A stretch of 64,000 nt of DNA from Gottfriedia endophytica (lineage in GTDB: Bacteria > Bacillota > Bacilli > Bacillales > Bacillaceae_G), in assembly GCF_017814275.1 (NCBI RefSeq), contig NZ_JAGIYQ010000005.1, forward strand, positions 248,001-312,000. Reading direction: 5' to 3'. A program made the position numbers and the translations under genes. The notes beneath the pieces were generated by a model. It saw nothing but the letters and a program-made list of their open reading frames with translations, was not told where the DNA came from and did not search any database. Below, in pieces: positions 8,802-17,498 of the stretch. Every line of letters begins with the position of its first letter. The stretch's first letter is position 1.

Positions 8802-10124
8802 CTATAGTAAATATCTAAAATAAATATAAATTTGAGAAATGACTAGAGAAAGAATTGTAAATGGTAATCCAATTTTTAAGAAATCCCAATAGCCAAATTT
8901 ATATCCGTCACGCTTTGCAATCCCTGCTGCAACAACATTTGCAGAAGCTCCAATTAATGTACCATTTCCACCAAGACACGCACCAAGTGATAGAGACCAC
9001 CACAATACTTCAACTTGCGGTGAATGTGGTGATAACCCCATTCCTACTGCCATATCCTGAATTAATGGAATCATTGTCGCCACAAACGGAATATTATCAA
9101 TTGTCGCTGACGCAATACCAGAAACCCATAATATTAGTGAGGCTGCGGAATTTATATTGCCTCCTGTTACCTCTAATGTTTTTTTCGCAAATGTAGATAT
9201 TAAACCAATATCAACTAGCCCTCCCACAAGTACAAATAAACCTGCAAAGAAAAAGATCGTTACCCATTCAACATTCGCAAAAACGTCTTCTAAATCTTTT
9301 TCTTTTACCCCAATCATCATCAAGATGGTAGCACCTAACATTGCTACAAGTGCAGCATCAAGGTTAAGAACTGAGTGAAGCATAAATCCAAGTAGAGTAA
9401 TCCCTAATACAATAATTGATTTAATCATCAAAGGACGATTTTTAATGTATTCTTTCTCGTTGATTGACATCAATTTCTTTATTTGAGTAGGTGTAGTGAC
9501 TAACTTTTTTCGATAAATAAAATAAATACTCACTGTCATAACAGCTAAAATGATCAATATGACAGGGCCTAAATTGAGTAGAAAATCATTAAAAGATAAT
9601 TGTTTATTTGCAGAGCCAATCATGATATTTGGAGGATCACCAATTAAAGTAGCAGTTCCTCCAATGTTACAGTATAGGACTTCTAATATTAAATAAGGAA
9701 TTGGATCAACTTTTAATACTCTCGTTATAGATAATGTGATTGGGACAATTAATAGAATAGTAGTGACATTATCCAGTAATGCTGAGCCTAAAGCAGTTAA
9801 TAGGGATAATGTGATTAATATTCGTATTGGTTCTCCCTTTGATATCTTCGCCGCTTTAATTGCAACAAATTCAAATAGACCTGACGTACTTGTTATATAT
9901 ACGAGTATCATCATACCAATAAGAAGAGTGATTGTTTCCCATTCAATGTGATGGGTAAACGCATAGTGAATATCGACAACCCCTATTATGATCATAGCTG
10001 CTGCACCTAATAAGGCAATTAGTGCTCGATTAAATTTTTCTGTAATAATAAATGCATATGTAATTAAAAATATTGCAATAGCTCCGTAATATTTCCAATC
10101 AGAAATGTGATGTGTATGTTCCAT
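8802..10124 (-). CDS. ArsB/NhaD-family ion transporter
   Basis: A 440-residue membrane protein of the ion transporter superfamily that includes ArsB, NhaD and the P protein. About 11-12 helices are predicted. Characteristic blocks are LLDNVTTILLIVPI (first inverted half), NIGGTATLIGDPPNIMI, and in the second half ATIDNIPFVATMIPL and CLGGNGTLIGASANVVAAGIA, which correspond to the paired re-entrant substrate sites. Start ATG at 10124 is fixed by gataggaggtaac. A histidine-rich N-terminus (MEHTHHIS) is noted. No ars genes are nearby, so arsenite export is not supported; sodium/proton or organic anion transport is possible. Confidence 0.85.
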   Translation of the reverse strand: MEHTHHISDWKYYGAIAIFLITYAFIITEKFNRALIALLGAAAMIIIGVVDIHYAFTHHIEWETITLLIGMMILVYITSTSGLFEFVAIKAAKISKGEPIRILITLSLLTALGSALLDNVTTILLIVPITLSITRVLKVDPIPYLILEVLYCNIGGTATLIGDPPNIMIGSANKQLSFNDFLLNLGPVILIILAVMTVSIYFIYRKKLVTTPTQIKKLMSINEKEYIKNRPLMIKSIIVLGITLLGFMLHSVLNLDAALVAMLGATILMMIGVKEKDLEDVFANVEWVTIFFFAGLFVLVGGLVDIGLISTFAKKTLEVTGGNINSAASLILWVSGIASATIDNIPFVATMIPLIQDMAVGMGLSPHSPQVEVLWWSLSLGACLGGNGTLIGASANVVAAGIAKRDGYKFGYWDFLKIGLPFTILSLVISQIYIYFRYLL

Positions 10125-10250
10125 GTTACCTCCTATCTTTGCCATTCCCGAATTCAATTTTTACTATGTTTCTCTGTTTTAATTATACCCCATTCAATCA
10201 AATAATGTATTTTATATCCAAATACTCACATCTATTACTTTAATACCTTT

Positions 10251-10303
10251 TGTTAACCAAAGTAACATTTCTAGTTGACATATATTTCGGAAGAGTGATA
10301 AAT
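10251..10303 (+). promoter_or_regulatory. BirA operator overlapping the bioB promoter
   Basis: tgttaac at 10251-10257 and gttgaca at 10274-10280 are separated by 16 bases, matching the known BirA palindrome pattern (TGTTAAC-N14..16-GTTAACA). The right half contains the -35 hexamer ttgaca; a -10-like taaatt follows about 18 bases on. The biotin repressor would therefore block polymerase. Position 48-100 bp upstream of bioB supports this. Confidence 0.8.
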
Positions 10304-10350
10304 TATCTTTAATTAAAGATTTAGTAAATAATAGTATGGAGGGAAAGAGG

Positions 10351-11352
10351 ATGAACTGGACTACGTTAGCAAATGAAGTCATTCTAGGAAAAACACTAAC
10401 AGACGAAGAAGCAATGGCTATATTAACTTGTGATGATGATGAGCTTTTGCCACTATTACAAGGAGCTTTCATCATTCGCAAACATTACTACGGTAAAAAA
10501 GTAAAATTAAATATGATTATTAACGCTAAAAGTGGTTATTGTCCTGAAGACTGTGGTTATTGTTCTCAATCATCTATTTCAAGTGCTCCAATTGAAAAAT
10601 ATCCATTTTTATCAAAAGAAGAAATTTTACAAGGGGCTAAAAAAGCGTTCGATTTAAAAGTTGGTACATATTGTATTGTGGCAAGTGGTAGAGGTCCTAC
10701 AAATCGTGATGTAAACACTGTTTCAGAGGCAGTTAAGGAAATAAAAGATCAATACGGCTTAAAAGTATGTGCATGTTTAGGACTATTAAAAGAACAACAA
10801 GCAGAAGAACTAAAAGCAGCTGGTGTTGACCGATACAATCATAATGTAAATACATCAGAAGCCCATCATGACTATATAACTTCATCTCATTCTTACCAAG
10901 ACCGAATTGACACGATTGAAAAAGTAAAAGCAGCTGGCATTTCTCCTTGTTCAGGGGCAATTATTGGTATGAAAGAAACAAAAGAAGATGTTATTTCAAT
11001 TGCTCGTGCAATTAAAGCATTGGACATTGATTCAATTCCAGTAAATTTCTTAAATGCTATTCCTGGTACAAAATTAGAAGATGCGAATGAACTTAATCCT
11101 CGTTACTGTCTAAAAGTACTTGCTCTTTTACGTTTTATTAATCCAACAAAGGAAATTCGTATTGCAGGTGGTCGTGAAGTTAATCTTCGCAGCTTACAAC
11201 CTCTTGGATTATTTGCTGCAAATAGTATTTTCCTAGGTGACTATTTAACAACTGAGGGTCAAGAAACAAATGCCGATCATCTCATGTTAGAGGATTTAGG
11301 GTTTGAGGTTGAGTTAGTAGAAAAACAAGAAGAATTACTTTCAGTAGAATAA
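10351..11352 (+). CDS. bioB: Biotin synthase
   Basis: A 333-residue radical SAM enzyme that inserts sulfur into dethiobiotin in the last step of biotin synthesis. The [4Fe-4S] motif SGYCPEDCGYCSQ supplies Cys64, Cys68 and Cys71; later blocks NHNVNTSEAHH, CSGAIIGMKET, NFLNAIPGTKLE and RIAGGREVN are those of BioB, the last including the Arg and neighbours that hold the [2Fe-2S] cluster. Start ATG at 10351 follows ggagggaaagagg; an earlier in-frame ATG at 10336 overlaps the ribosome site. The gene stands alone here, without bioWAFD neighbours, but carries a BirA operator. A terminator follows. Confidence 0.97.
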   Translation: MNWTTLANEVILGKTLTDEEAMAILTCDDDELLPLLQGAFIIRKHYYGKKVKLNMIINAKSGYCPEDCGYCSQSSISSAPIEKYPFLSKEEILQGAKKAFDLKVGTYCIVASGRGPTNRDVNTVSEAVKEIKDQYGLKVCACLGLLKEQQAEELKAAGVDRYNHNVNTSEAHHDYITSSHSYQDRIDTIEKVKAAGISPCSGAIIGMKETKEDVISIARAIKALDIDSIPVNFLNAIPGTKLEDANELNPRYCLKVLALLRFINPTKEIRIAGGREVNLRSLQPLGLFAANSIFLGDYLTTEGQETNADHLMLEDLGFEVELVEKQEELLSVE

Positions 11353-11368
11353 GATTATATTTGATCTG

Positions 11369-11400
11369 ATGAGCCGATCAAATACTATCGGCTCATTTAT
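11369..11400 (+). terminator. Terminator after bioB
   Basis: atgagccgat pairs with atcggctcat around an 8-base loop, followed by ttattgttt on the plus strand. Confidence 0.8.
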
Positions 11401-11439
11401 TGTTTAATCGTCCTGATTCTAGTTTATACGGACAGGTTC

Positions 11440-11605
11440 TCACTTTTTTCGGCCGGCTCTGGAAAAAATATCGGTCGAAACTACAATTTTATAAGTCATT
11501 TTTTTGAAAATATCAGTCATTTTCAAAATATATCAGTCATTTTGTAATTTTATCAGTCAAAATCCATAATATATCGGTCATTCTGCAAAATTCGACACCG
11601 TCAAT
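11440..11605. repeat. Array of ~20-21 bp degenerate repeats
   Basis: About seven units share tatcRgtcatttt: for example tatcggtcgaaactacaatt, tatcagtcattttcaaaata, tatcagtcattttgtaattt, tatcggtcattctgcaaaat. Spacing is 20-21 bases. The array fills the gap between the converging bioB and acetyltransferase genes. It is the longest of four such arrays. It is not a CRISPR: there are no distinct spacers. Confidence 0.75.
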
Positions 11606-11653
11606 AACACGCAATAATCTCTCAATGAACTCCTTTTCCGAAGAAACTGAGAC

Positions 11654-12181
11654 TCAACATAGATGAATCCAAAACCGTTTTACAACATTTCCATCTTCCT
11701 CTATGAAGCTTTCATCTTGAATTCCGCCATTTTTTAAGATCGTTTTTTCAGAACCGATATTATCTTCATCACAAACAACTAGAACTTTTTGTATATTAAA
11801 CTCTCTTACCTTTTCTAAGGATAAAGATAAAATTTTAGTAGCATACCCTTTTTGTCTCTCAGATGGTCTTATTCCATACCCTATATGTCCTCCACAATTT
11901 AATAGTTTTTCAGTTAATCTATGACGAATATTAACAGCTCCAACAATTGTTTTGTTTTCATCAACTAACCAAAATGTAGAATCTGGTACCCAACCTTCTG
12001 GAACATTAATCCCTTTTTCTGCATTTAAAAGATCTTGAACCATAATTTGAAAGTCTGATGGATCTTTACTGATTACCCATGGAATCATTGACTCTCCGCT
12101 GTCTTTCCACTCTTGATAAAATGACAAATATTCCTTCTGTAAATCCATTGTTGGTTTTGTCAAAAATAGATTATTCTCCAT
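11654..12181 (-). CDS. GNAT-family N-acetyltransferase
   Basis: A 175-residue GNAT protein. The acetyl-CoA binding motif A is visible as GYGIRPSERQKGYATKIL (R/Q-x-x-G-x-A type), followed by VLVVCDEDNIGSEKTILKNGG, the usual motif B region. An N-terminal extension reads SGESMIPWVI, common in the subgroup annotated as Bacillus acetyltransferases of unknown substrate. Start ATG at 12181 is set by aaggagtatttattt. The gene begins 13 bp after the stop of the kinase-like gene, so the two are probably one transcript. Whether it modifies an antibiotic, peptide or metabolite is unknown. Confidence 0.85.
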   Translation of the reverse strand: MENNLFLTKPTMDLQKEYLSFYQEWKDSGESMIPWVISKDPSDFQIMVQDLLNAEKGINVPEGWVPDSTFWLVDENKTIVGAVNIRHRLTEKLLNCGGHIGYGIRPSERQKGYATKILSLSLEKVREFNIQKVLVVCDEDNIGSEKTILKNGGIQDESFIEEDGNVVKRFWIHLC

Positions 12182-12194
12182 AAATAAATACTCC

Positions 12195-13073
12195 TTACAA
12201 TACTTTTTCAATTGCCATTTTCCAAGCAGAATAGAATTCTTCAACTGACGTATATCGCTTACTTCTATCCTTTTCTACTGCTTTTATTACGACTTCATAC
12301 AATTCTCGTCCTACATCCCATTTAGAATATGAATGATCAAGTTCTCCACCTAACAGACTAAAAGCCATTGAACCCAGATTAAATACATTTGTTTTTTCAT
12401 CAATAATCGCTCCAAGTTCAAATTCCTCAGGTGACATAAATCGAGAGGAACCCCAAAGTCTTCCCATTGTATTTACAAAAGGCTTTTTTTGATAGTAATC
12501 AATATCACAAATCTTCGTTATGTGATTAGTGAAATCGTATAAGATACTCCCGTCATAAAAATCAACAGCAACATAATTTTTACTTTCTACATAAACGTGA
12601 AAATTCAAAATTAAATCCATAGAAGTTAGCCGCAGCTCAACTGGAAGTTGTTTAAACCGAAAATATGGTGAATTTGGATGAATATACTTAGCTGGTGGCG
12701 GAAAAGCCCAATGAGGATGAAGACATTCTCCTTCAAACCAATCAAATACAACAGCATAACCTTGTTCAATGTCAAAATGATCTATTAATCTGACCAAGTG
12801 TTGATGGGTTAATTCTTCATAACGTAAAATCGATTGTTTTAGACGTAAAACTGCCTCTTGTGGATCACCTGAATAATTTAGCGTTTTAGCCCCCGCAAAT
12901 TTTATAAACTTTCTTTGTCCATTTTTCTCGAGCCCAAATGATATATTTCCTGAATCCTGTTGATCAAAGACGCAAAATACTTTCCCAAGACTACAAAGCC
13001 AATCAAAATTATGCAATTTTTTTAGTTTGAATGAAATATTATCTACATTATGTATTACTGGTGATTCACTCAT
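12195..13073 (-). CDS. Protein-kinase-fold protein with atypical catalytic motifs
   Basis: The 292-residue product follows the plan of a protein kinase: a Lys in RKFIKFAG (Lys58), a Glu in the following helix, a hinge (VVFDWFEG), a catalytic-loop position reading YVAVDFYDGSIL (Asp161 but no His-Arg before it and Ser in place of the metal-binding Asn), a DFG position reading DID (180-182), and an APE-like MSPEE near residue 223 after GSSRF. The ordering suggests true kinase ancestry, but the HRD and Asn changes leave activity uncertain. No membrane or PASTA segments. Start ATG follows cggaggaattta. A GNAT gene follows in the same transcript. Confidence 0.75.
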   Translation of the reverse strand: MSESPVIHNVDNISFKLKKLHNFDWLCSLGKVFCVFDQQDSGNISFGLEKNGQRKFIKFAGAKTLNYSGDPQEAVLRLKQSILRYEELTHQHLVRLIDHFDIEQGYAVVFDWFEGECLHPHWAFPPPAKYIHPNSPYFRFKQLPVELRLTSMDLILNFHVYVESKNYVAVDFYDGSILYDFTNHITKICDIDYYQKKPFVNTMGRLWGSSRFMSPEEFELGAIIDEKTNVFNLGSMAFSLLGGELDHSYSKWDVGRELYEVVIKAVEKDRSKRYTSVEEFYSAWKMAIEKVL

Positions 13074-13320
13074 TAAATTCCTCCGATTTCAAAACTACTT
13101 GAACGTTATGTAATCAGATATTTTATTCTCTATCCCTGTGAAATAATCCTTTATTAGAGAACTTATTCATATATCGTAATCTCCTTCTATTAACAAGAAA
13201 ATTGACAGAATTTGAGAAAATTAACATATCTTTATATTGGAAAAAAAAGGGTTTTTGTTCACTCTGTCAAACTTTAGTATAGTGACCATTTTCAAGTAGC
13301 TCGTCGAAAGAAGGGAAAAT

Positions 13321-14868
13321 ATGAATCAAGCCGTAGCATTAATTGGTGAAAAAATAAAAAAGTGTAGTCAACTTTTGAAAATGAAATTATCAGAATTTTC
13401 AATACAAACTGATTCTCACTCCTTATGTAAAACCGGTATAAATTATCAAGATAAAAACTACTGTTGGGAAAAATTTTTTTCCTATCTTGGTGAAGCTTTA
13501 TCTGGCGACTACGCCGTAGCTTATAATAGTTTAATCAAATGGACTGATTCATATGGACAGAAAGCTGTTCAGATTGAAATACCCTTTGAACAATTTATGA
13601 ATACTTTTCATTTATCTCGATCTATCTTATTGGAGTTTCTTGAAGAAGTAGTAGATAGTTCACACATTTCAGCAAAAACCTTGCTTGAAGTAATAAAATT
13701 GACAGACCCTCTTATTGATCAAGTTGGAATTTTATTTACTAATCAATATATTAAATACTCATTAAATTCAAAATTTACTTTAACAGAGAATGAAGATTTA
13801 AAAATCACATTAAAAGAGCTTAATGCATTAAAAATTGCTTTAAATGAAGCAACAATTTTTGCCGTAACAGACACGAATGATAACATCATATATGCTAATG
13901 ATAGATTTTGTAACATATCAAAATATACAAAAGAAGAGTTAATTGGAAAAAATCATCATGATATTTCTTTTTCTGGATATCATTCTAAAGAATTCTTTCA
14001 AAACATTTGGGCTTGCATTCAACAAGGGTTAGTATGGAAGGGAGAAATTCGAAATAAAGCGAAAGATGGCACTTATTATTGGGTAGATACAACTATTGTT
14101 CCATTTGTCGACCATGAAGGTAAAACTTATCAGCATATCTCAATCCAAAATGATGTGACTGAACAAAAAAGAACAGAAGAAATGCTCATTAAATCAGAAA
14201 AATTATCATTAGTAGGTGAATTAGCTGCAGGTATTGCACATGAAATTCGAAATCCTCTCACTACGATTAAAGGTTTTGTACAATTATTGGATCAAGATTC
14301 AGAAGATAAGAAACACCTTTACACAGATACTATTTTAAATGAGATTGACCGAATTAACTTTATCGTGAATGAATTTATGGTTTTAGCTAAACCTCATGCA
14401 GTATTTTTTAGCAAATGTAATATTGTTGAAATTATAAAAAGTTTAAAATATCTATTAGAAGCAGAAGCCATTTTAAAAAATGTGATTATCATAGATGCAT
14501 ATGAATCAGATGAAATGTTTCTCTTTGGTGAAAAAAATCAATTGAAACAAGTATTTTTAAATTTAATAAAAAATGCAATAGAAGCTATGCCATTTGGCGG
14601 AATTATTACTATTTCAATAACAAAAACTGCCCAAGACATATTAATCTCAATTCAAGATAATGGTGTTGGAATGTCTGATGAACAAGTTAAAAGAATTGGA
14701 GAACCATTTTATACTACTAAAGAAACTGGAAATGGTCTAGGGCTAATGATGTGCTATAAAATCATTCGAGATCACAATGGAAAAATGTCTGTCCAAAGCC
14801 AACTTAATAAAGGAACAAATTTTCTCATAACATTCCCAATTTTAATGGATAACAAAATTGAATTTTAA
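13321..14868 (+). CDS. PAS-domain sensor histidine kinase (sporulation-kinase-like)
   Basis: A 515-residue soluble kinase. Residues 1-155 form a helical N-terminal region resembling the RsbR-type N domains; a PAS domain with PAC tail covers about 165-285 (ITDTNDNIIYAND-type start, DVTEQKRTEE end). The H-box GIAHEIRNPLTTIKGF places the phospho-accepting histidine at 307, followed by N, G1 (DNGVGM), F and G2 (GNGLGLMMCYK) boxes of the ATPase. The absence of membrane helices, the TTIKGFxQLL sequence and a lone gene without response regulator fit kinases of the Spo0F phosphorelay such as KinA/KinE. The signal is unknown. It is preceded by a 247-bp gap and a gaaagaagg ribosome site. Confidence 0.85.
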   Translation: MNQAVALIGEKIKKCSQLLKMKLSEFSIQTDSHSLCKTGINYQDKNYCWEKFFSYLGEALSGDYAVAYNSLIKWTDSYGQKAVQIEIPFEQFMNTFHLSRSILLEFLEEVVDSSHISAKTLLEVIKLTDPLIDQVGILFTNQYIKYSLNSKFTLTENEDLKITLKELNALKIALNEATIFAVTDTNDNIIYANDRFCNISKYTKEELIGKNHHDISFSGYHSKEFFQNIWACIQQGLVWKGEIRNKAKDGTYYWVDTTIVPFVDHEGKTYQHISIQNDVTEQKRTEEMLIKSEKLSLVGELAAGIAHEIRNPLTTIKGFVQLLDQDSEDKKHLYTDTILNEIDRINFIVNEFMVLAKPHAVFFSKCNIVEIIKSLKYLLEAEAILKNVIIIDAYESDEMFLFGEKNQLKQVFLNLIKNAIEAMPFGGIITISITKTAQDILISIQDNGVGMSDEQVKRIGEPFYTTKETGNGLGLMMCYKIIRDHNGKMSVQSQLNKGTNFLITFPILMDNKIEF

Positions 14869-14950
14869 TAGTAGGTTACGGTCTTATACTAGTTTATTAT
14901 TATTTTTACCAATTTCATGTTTTGTCAATGAACAAAGCATTATTAATACA

Positions 14951-14999
14951 TAATAGAAAAAGCTGAATACACATTACATAGACAAACAGCTTTTTCTAT
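14951..14999. terminator. Bidirectional terminator between histidine kinase and DinB gene
   Basis: atagaaaaagctg and cagctttttctat form a 13-bp perfect stem with a loop of about 20 bases, with A/T-rich sequence on both sides. It lies between two converging genes. Confidence 0.8.
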
Positions 15000-15048
15000 C
15001 AAAAAAGATAATTTACCTTGGATGAATAAATTAAAGATAGTTACAAAA

Positions 15049-15522
15049 TTATTTTGAGGAAATAGCCCGTTGTAATCTCTTAATTGTTTCAATATGTGAA
15101 GCTTCATGATAGAAGCTAAATAAAAACATCTCACCGACTGTGTTAAATGTTATTCCTCCTTTATTTGTGTAAGGAGTAGGTAACTTTTCTTCCAAACGGC
15201 CTTGAAGAAATTCTTTTATTCTTCCTTTTTGTTCTGATAAGACTTGGGAAATCTCCTCAAATGATGGTGGCGTTTTATCCCATTCTGCTGGTTTTGTACC
15301 AGGACTAAAAAATTGCTCGTATTCTTTCGGAATCCCCATTGATTCTCCTAATAATGCAAATACAATCTTTTCCTGTACGTATGCAATATGACCGAAGTTC
15401 CATCGAATATTGTTATTAAAGCCATAAGGAATAAAATCCCATATTTCTTCTGGAATTTTATTCATATTCACTTCAGTTACACCTCGTACTAATTCCATAT
15501 GGTTCATAATCATTTTTTCCAA
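15049..15522 (-). CDS. DinB-family protein
   Basis: A 157-residue four-helix-bundle protein of the DinB/YfiT superfamily. Metal-ligand histidines are at the expected places: NFGHIAYVQEK in helix 2 and FSFYHEASHIETIKRLQR in the last helix. WNFGHI is typical. The start is the TTG at 15522, seven bases after ggagg; an ATG nine bases further in is too far from the site. Family members are often thiol-dependent S-transferases (bacillithiol in Bacillus) or of unknown role. Monocistronic. Confidence 0.85.
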   Translation of the reverse strand: MEKMIMNHMELVRGVTEVNMNKIPEEIWDFIPYGFNNNIRWNFGHIAYVQEKIVFALLGESMGIPKEYEQFFSPGTKPAEWDKTPPSFEEISQVLSEQKGRIKEFLQGRLEEKLPTPYTNKGGITFNTVGEMFLFSFYHEASHIETIKRLQRAISSK

Positions 15523-15678
15523 GAAAATTCCTCCTTTATTAAAATGAATACCTAAACCATCATCCAAGTTGCTAAAACAAAGTTCTTTATATTAAGACTG
15601 TTTTCGTAAAGAAAAGAGCCCATAATTATGATAACAATCTTTCTATTGTATCTTCAACAAAATCGATTTATCACCAAG

Positions 15679-16042
15679 AAAAGTGCAGCTGGCTTGGTTT
15701 ACTCCGACAGACATTGGAGCAAATAAGCAAGGAAGTGTGCAGTTTCACTTCATTTCTTATTTGTGAAATGGCCGAGGAGTTAGCCTGCGGAACTAGACAA
15801 TCGAAAAGTGCAGTGGGCTTGGCTTACTCCGACAGACATTGGAGCAAATAACAAAGGAAGTGTGCAGTTTCACTTCATTTGTTATTTGTGAAATGGCCGA
15901 GGAGTTAGCCTACGGAACTAGACAATCGAAAAGTGCAGCTGGCTTGGTTTACTCCGACAGACATTGGAGCAAATAAGCAAGGAAGTGTGCAGTTTCACTT
16001 CATTTGTTATTTGTGAAATGGCCGAGGAGTTAACCATTTGTA
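15679..16042 (+). repeat. Family-2 repeat, three tandem units of 125 bp
   Basis: Units start with aaaagtgcag at 15679, 15804 and 15929, so the period is exactly 125 bp. Each contains actccgacagacattggagc, gtgcagtttcacttcattt, gtgaaatggccgaggagtta and (units 1 and 2) cggaactagacaatcg. Units are more than 90 percent alike by eye; unit 3 breaks off after gaggagttaacc. Inverted ends (gcagctggctt... against ...gttagcctgcgg) and an inner inverted pair suggest a foldable RNA or DNA. It fills most of the 630 bp between the DinB gene and the acyltransferase. Not a CRISPR. Confidence 0.9.
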
Positions 16043-16151
16043 AAAGTCACACAAAAATATCATTATATTAATATTAATTTAATAATATTTTGATAAAATT
16101 TATTTTAGAATAAATTAATTAAATTTTTATATTGGAATTGATGGTGAATAC

Positions 16152-17015
16152 ATGGAAATTATTGATAATACACAGTTACCTATTGAACTAAAAGACAATA
16201 CACTTATAGGTAACCCTAAATTAACAAATTCAAAGATAATCTTTAAGGGCAAAGGAAATATATTGTATTGTGATAAAGACGTTCATTTAGTAAATAGCAC
16301 TCTGTCATTTAATGGAGATAATTCGATTGTTTTTCTATCTCAAAATAGACATAATTATGTACTAAATGTAGCAATTAATAACGATTCCGTACTATATTTT
16401 GGTAAAAATAATTACATAAACGGTAGGTTAAATTTAATTATTTCAGAACAAAAGAATATTATTGTTGGAAATGAATGTTTATTTTCTTTTGACTGTTGGT
16501 TGAGGACCGCGGATGTTCATTTAATCTACGACTCTAATACAAAAGGTAGAATTAACCCAAGCAAAAGTATTTACCTTGGAGACCACATTTGGATTGGTCA
16601 ACACACGTTTATCTTAAAGGGAACCCAAATCGGATCAGGAAGTATTTTGGGCGGACTATCTGTAGCTTCAGGTAAAAAAATTGAATCAAATTCATCTTAC
16701 GCAGGAAATCCAGTAAGAAAAATTAGAGATTCTATATTTTTTTCTAATGAAAGTGTTCATACATACAGAGAAACAGAAACAAAAGAACATTTATTTTATG
16801 AAGACGATCGATATGTTTATTCTTATATTGAAAAGGAAATGCTTCCGTTTTCAGTAATTGAGAAATCAATTGAGAACTTAAATTCATCCAAGGAAAGACT
16901 AGATTATTTAATAAAAAATCTTCAAAATAACAATAATAAAAATCGTTTTTTTATTGGGAATTCTTCAGAAAAACATGGTTTTTTAAAAAAGGTTAAGCAT
17001 TATTTAAAACTTTAG
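16152..17015 (+). CDS. Hexapeptide-repeat acyltransferase-like protein
   Basis: A 287-residue protein. The first ~120 residues show repeating beta strands of a left-handed helix; the segment IYLGDHIWIGQHTFILKGTQIGSGSILGG, then AGNPVRKIR, is the classic end of a hexapeptide O-acetyltransferase, with His in DHIWIGQH the likely catalytic base. The last ~85 residues are a charged helical tail not part of the fold. Related proteins acetylate capsule or teichoic sugars, but no polysaccharide genes are nearby. The gene is more AT-rich than its neighbours, stands alone next to a tandem repeat on one side and repeat copy B on the other, so horizontal acquisition is plausible. No strong Shine-Dalgarno (attgatggtgaat). 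Confidence 0.8.
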   Translation: MEIIDNTQLPIELKDNTLIGNPKLTNSKIIFKGKGNILYCDKDVHLVNSTLSFNGDNSIVFLSQNRHNYVLNVAINNDSVLYFGKNNYINGRLNLIISEQKNIIVGNECLFSFDCWLRTADVHLIYDSNTKGRINPSKSIYLGDHIWIGQHTFILKGTQIGSGSILGGLSVASGKKIESNSSYAGNPVRKIRDSIFFSNESVHTYRETETKEHLFYEDDRYVYSYIEKEMLPFSVIEKSIENLNSSKERLDYLIKNLQNNNNKNRFFIGNSSEKHGFLKKVKHYLKL

Positions 17016-17036
17016 TGGAAATTGGTTTTATTTAAA

Positions 17037-17254
17037 GGCAGTTTTCGAATACATTGTTGCTATTTTAGAATGCGTTAGTTGATTACAACTCCAGGATGCT
17101 CCCTTTCCGCGTGGCGTGAGCTAGCCTCCTCGGCAAGCCTGCGGGGTCTCAGCCTTCCCGCTATTCCCACAGGAGTCTAGCACCTTCCATTGTAATCAAC
17201 TTCTGACTTTAAAATTTATAATCTCAAAAACAAAAATCTTTTAGAAAAGAGCCT
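17037..17254 (+). repeat. Family-1 dispersed repeat, copy B
   Basis: Starts ggcagttttcgaatacattg, ends atcttttagaaaagagcc, so both terminal ends are intact and inverted. The core has gttgattacaactccaggat, cctgcggggtctcag and cacaggagtctagc. It lies between two converging genes and is 218 bp long. Confidence 0.9.
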
Positions 17255-17344
17255 ATTTAAAAGAAGTCAGCAAAATGTTGGCTTCTTTTAAACATTAGGT
17301 CGAAAATGCGAAACAACAAACCACGAGCAAAGGGGGGAGATTTT

Positions 17345-17405
17345 GCTCATTATTACAGATAGGAAGTATGTACTTTCACTTCATTTGTTATTTATGAAAA
17401 CCTCA
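17345..17405 (+). repeat. Fragment of the family-2 repeat
   Basis: tactttcacttcatttgtta plus the preceding ggaagtatg and following tttatgaaaacc match the central part of the 125-bp unit; both ends are missing. It lies between copy B and the terminator of yeeI. Confidence 0.7.
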
Positions 17406-17422
17406 CTCTAGCTATACAAAAA

Positions 17423-17466
17423 ATACACCTCCAATTGCTAGATTGTGTCTAACAATTGAGGTGTAT
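17423..17466 (-). terminator. Terminator of yeeI
   Basis: atacacctc-caattg and caattg-aggtgtat form a long stem of about 18 bp with loop near ttgtg; on the minus strand it is followed by tttttgt. Confidence 0.85.
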
Positions 17467-17498
17467 CTCACTATTACAAAACTGGTTTCGTATAGATA

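Noticed and set aside
8802-10124. Naming the gene arsB
   Set aside because: No arsR, arsC or other arsenic genes are near, and the superfamily includes Na+/H+ and anion transporters.
15679-16042. Possible CRISPR array
   Set aside because: The whole 125-bp unit repeats without unique spacers, and no cas gene is present in the window.
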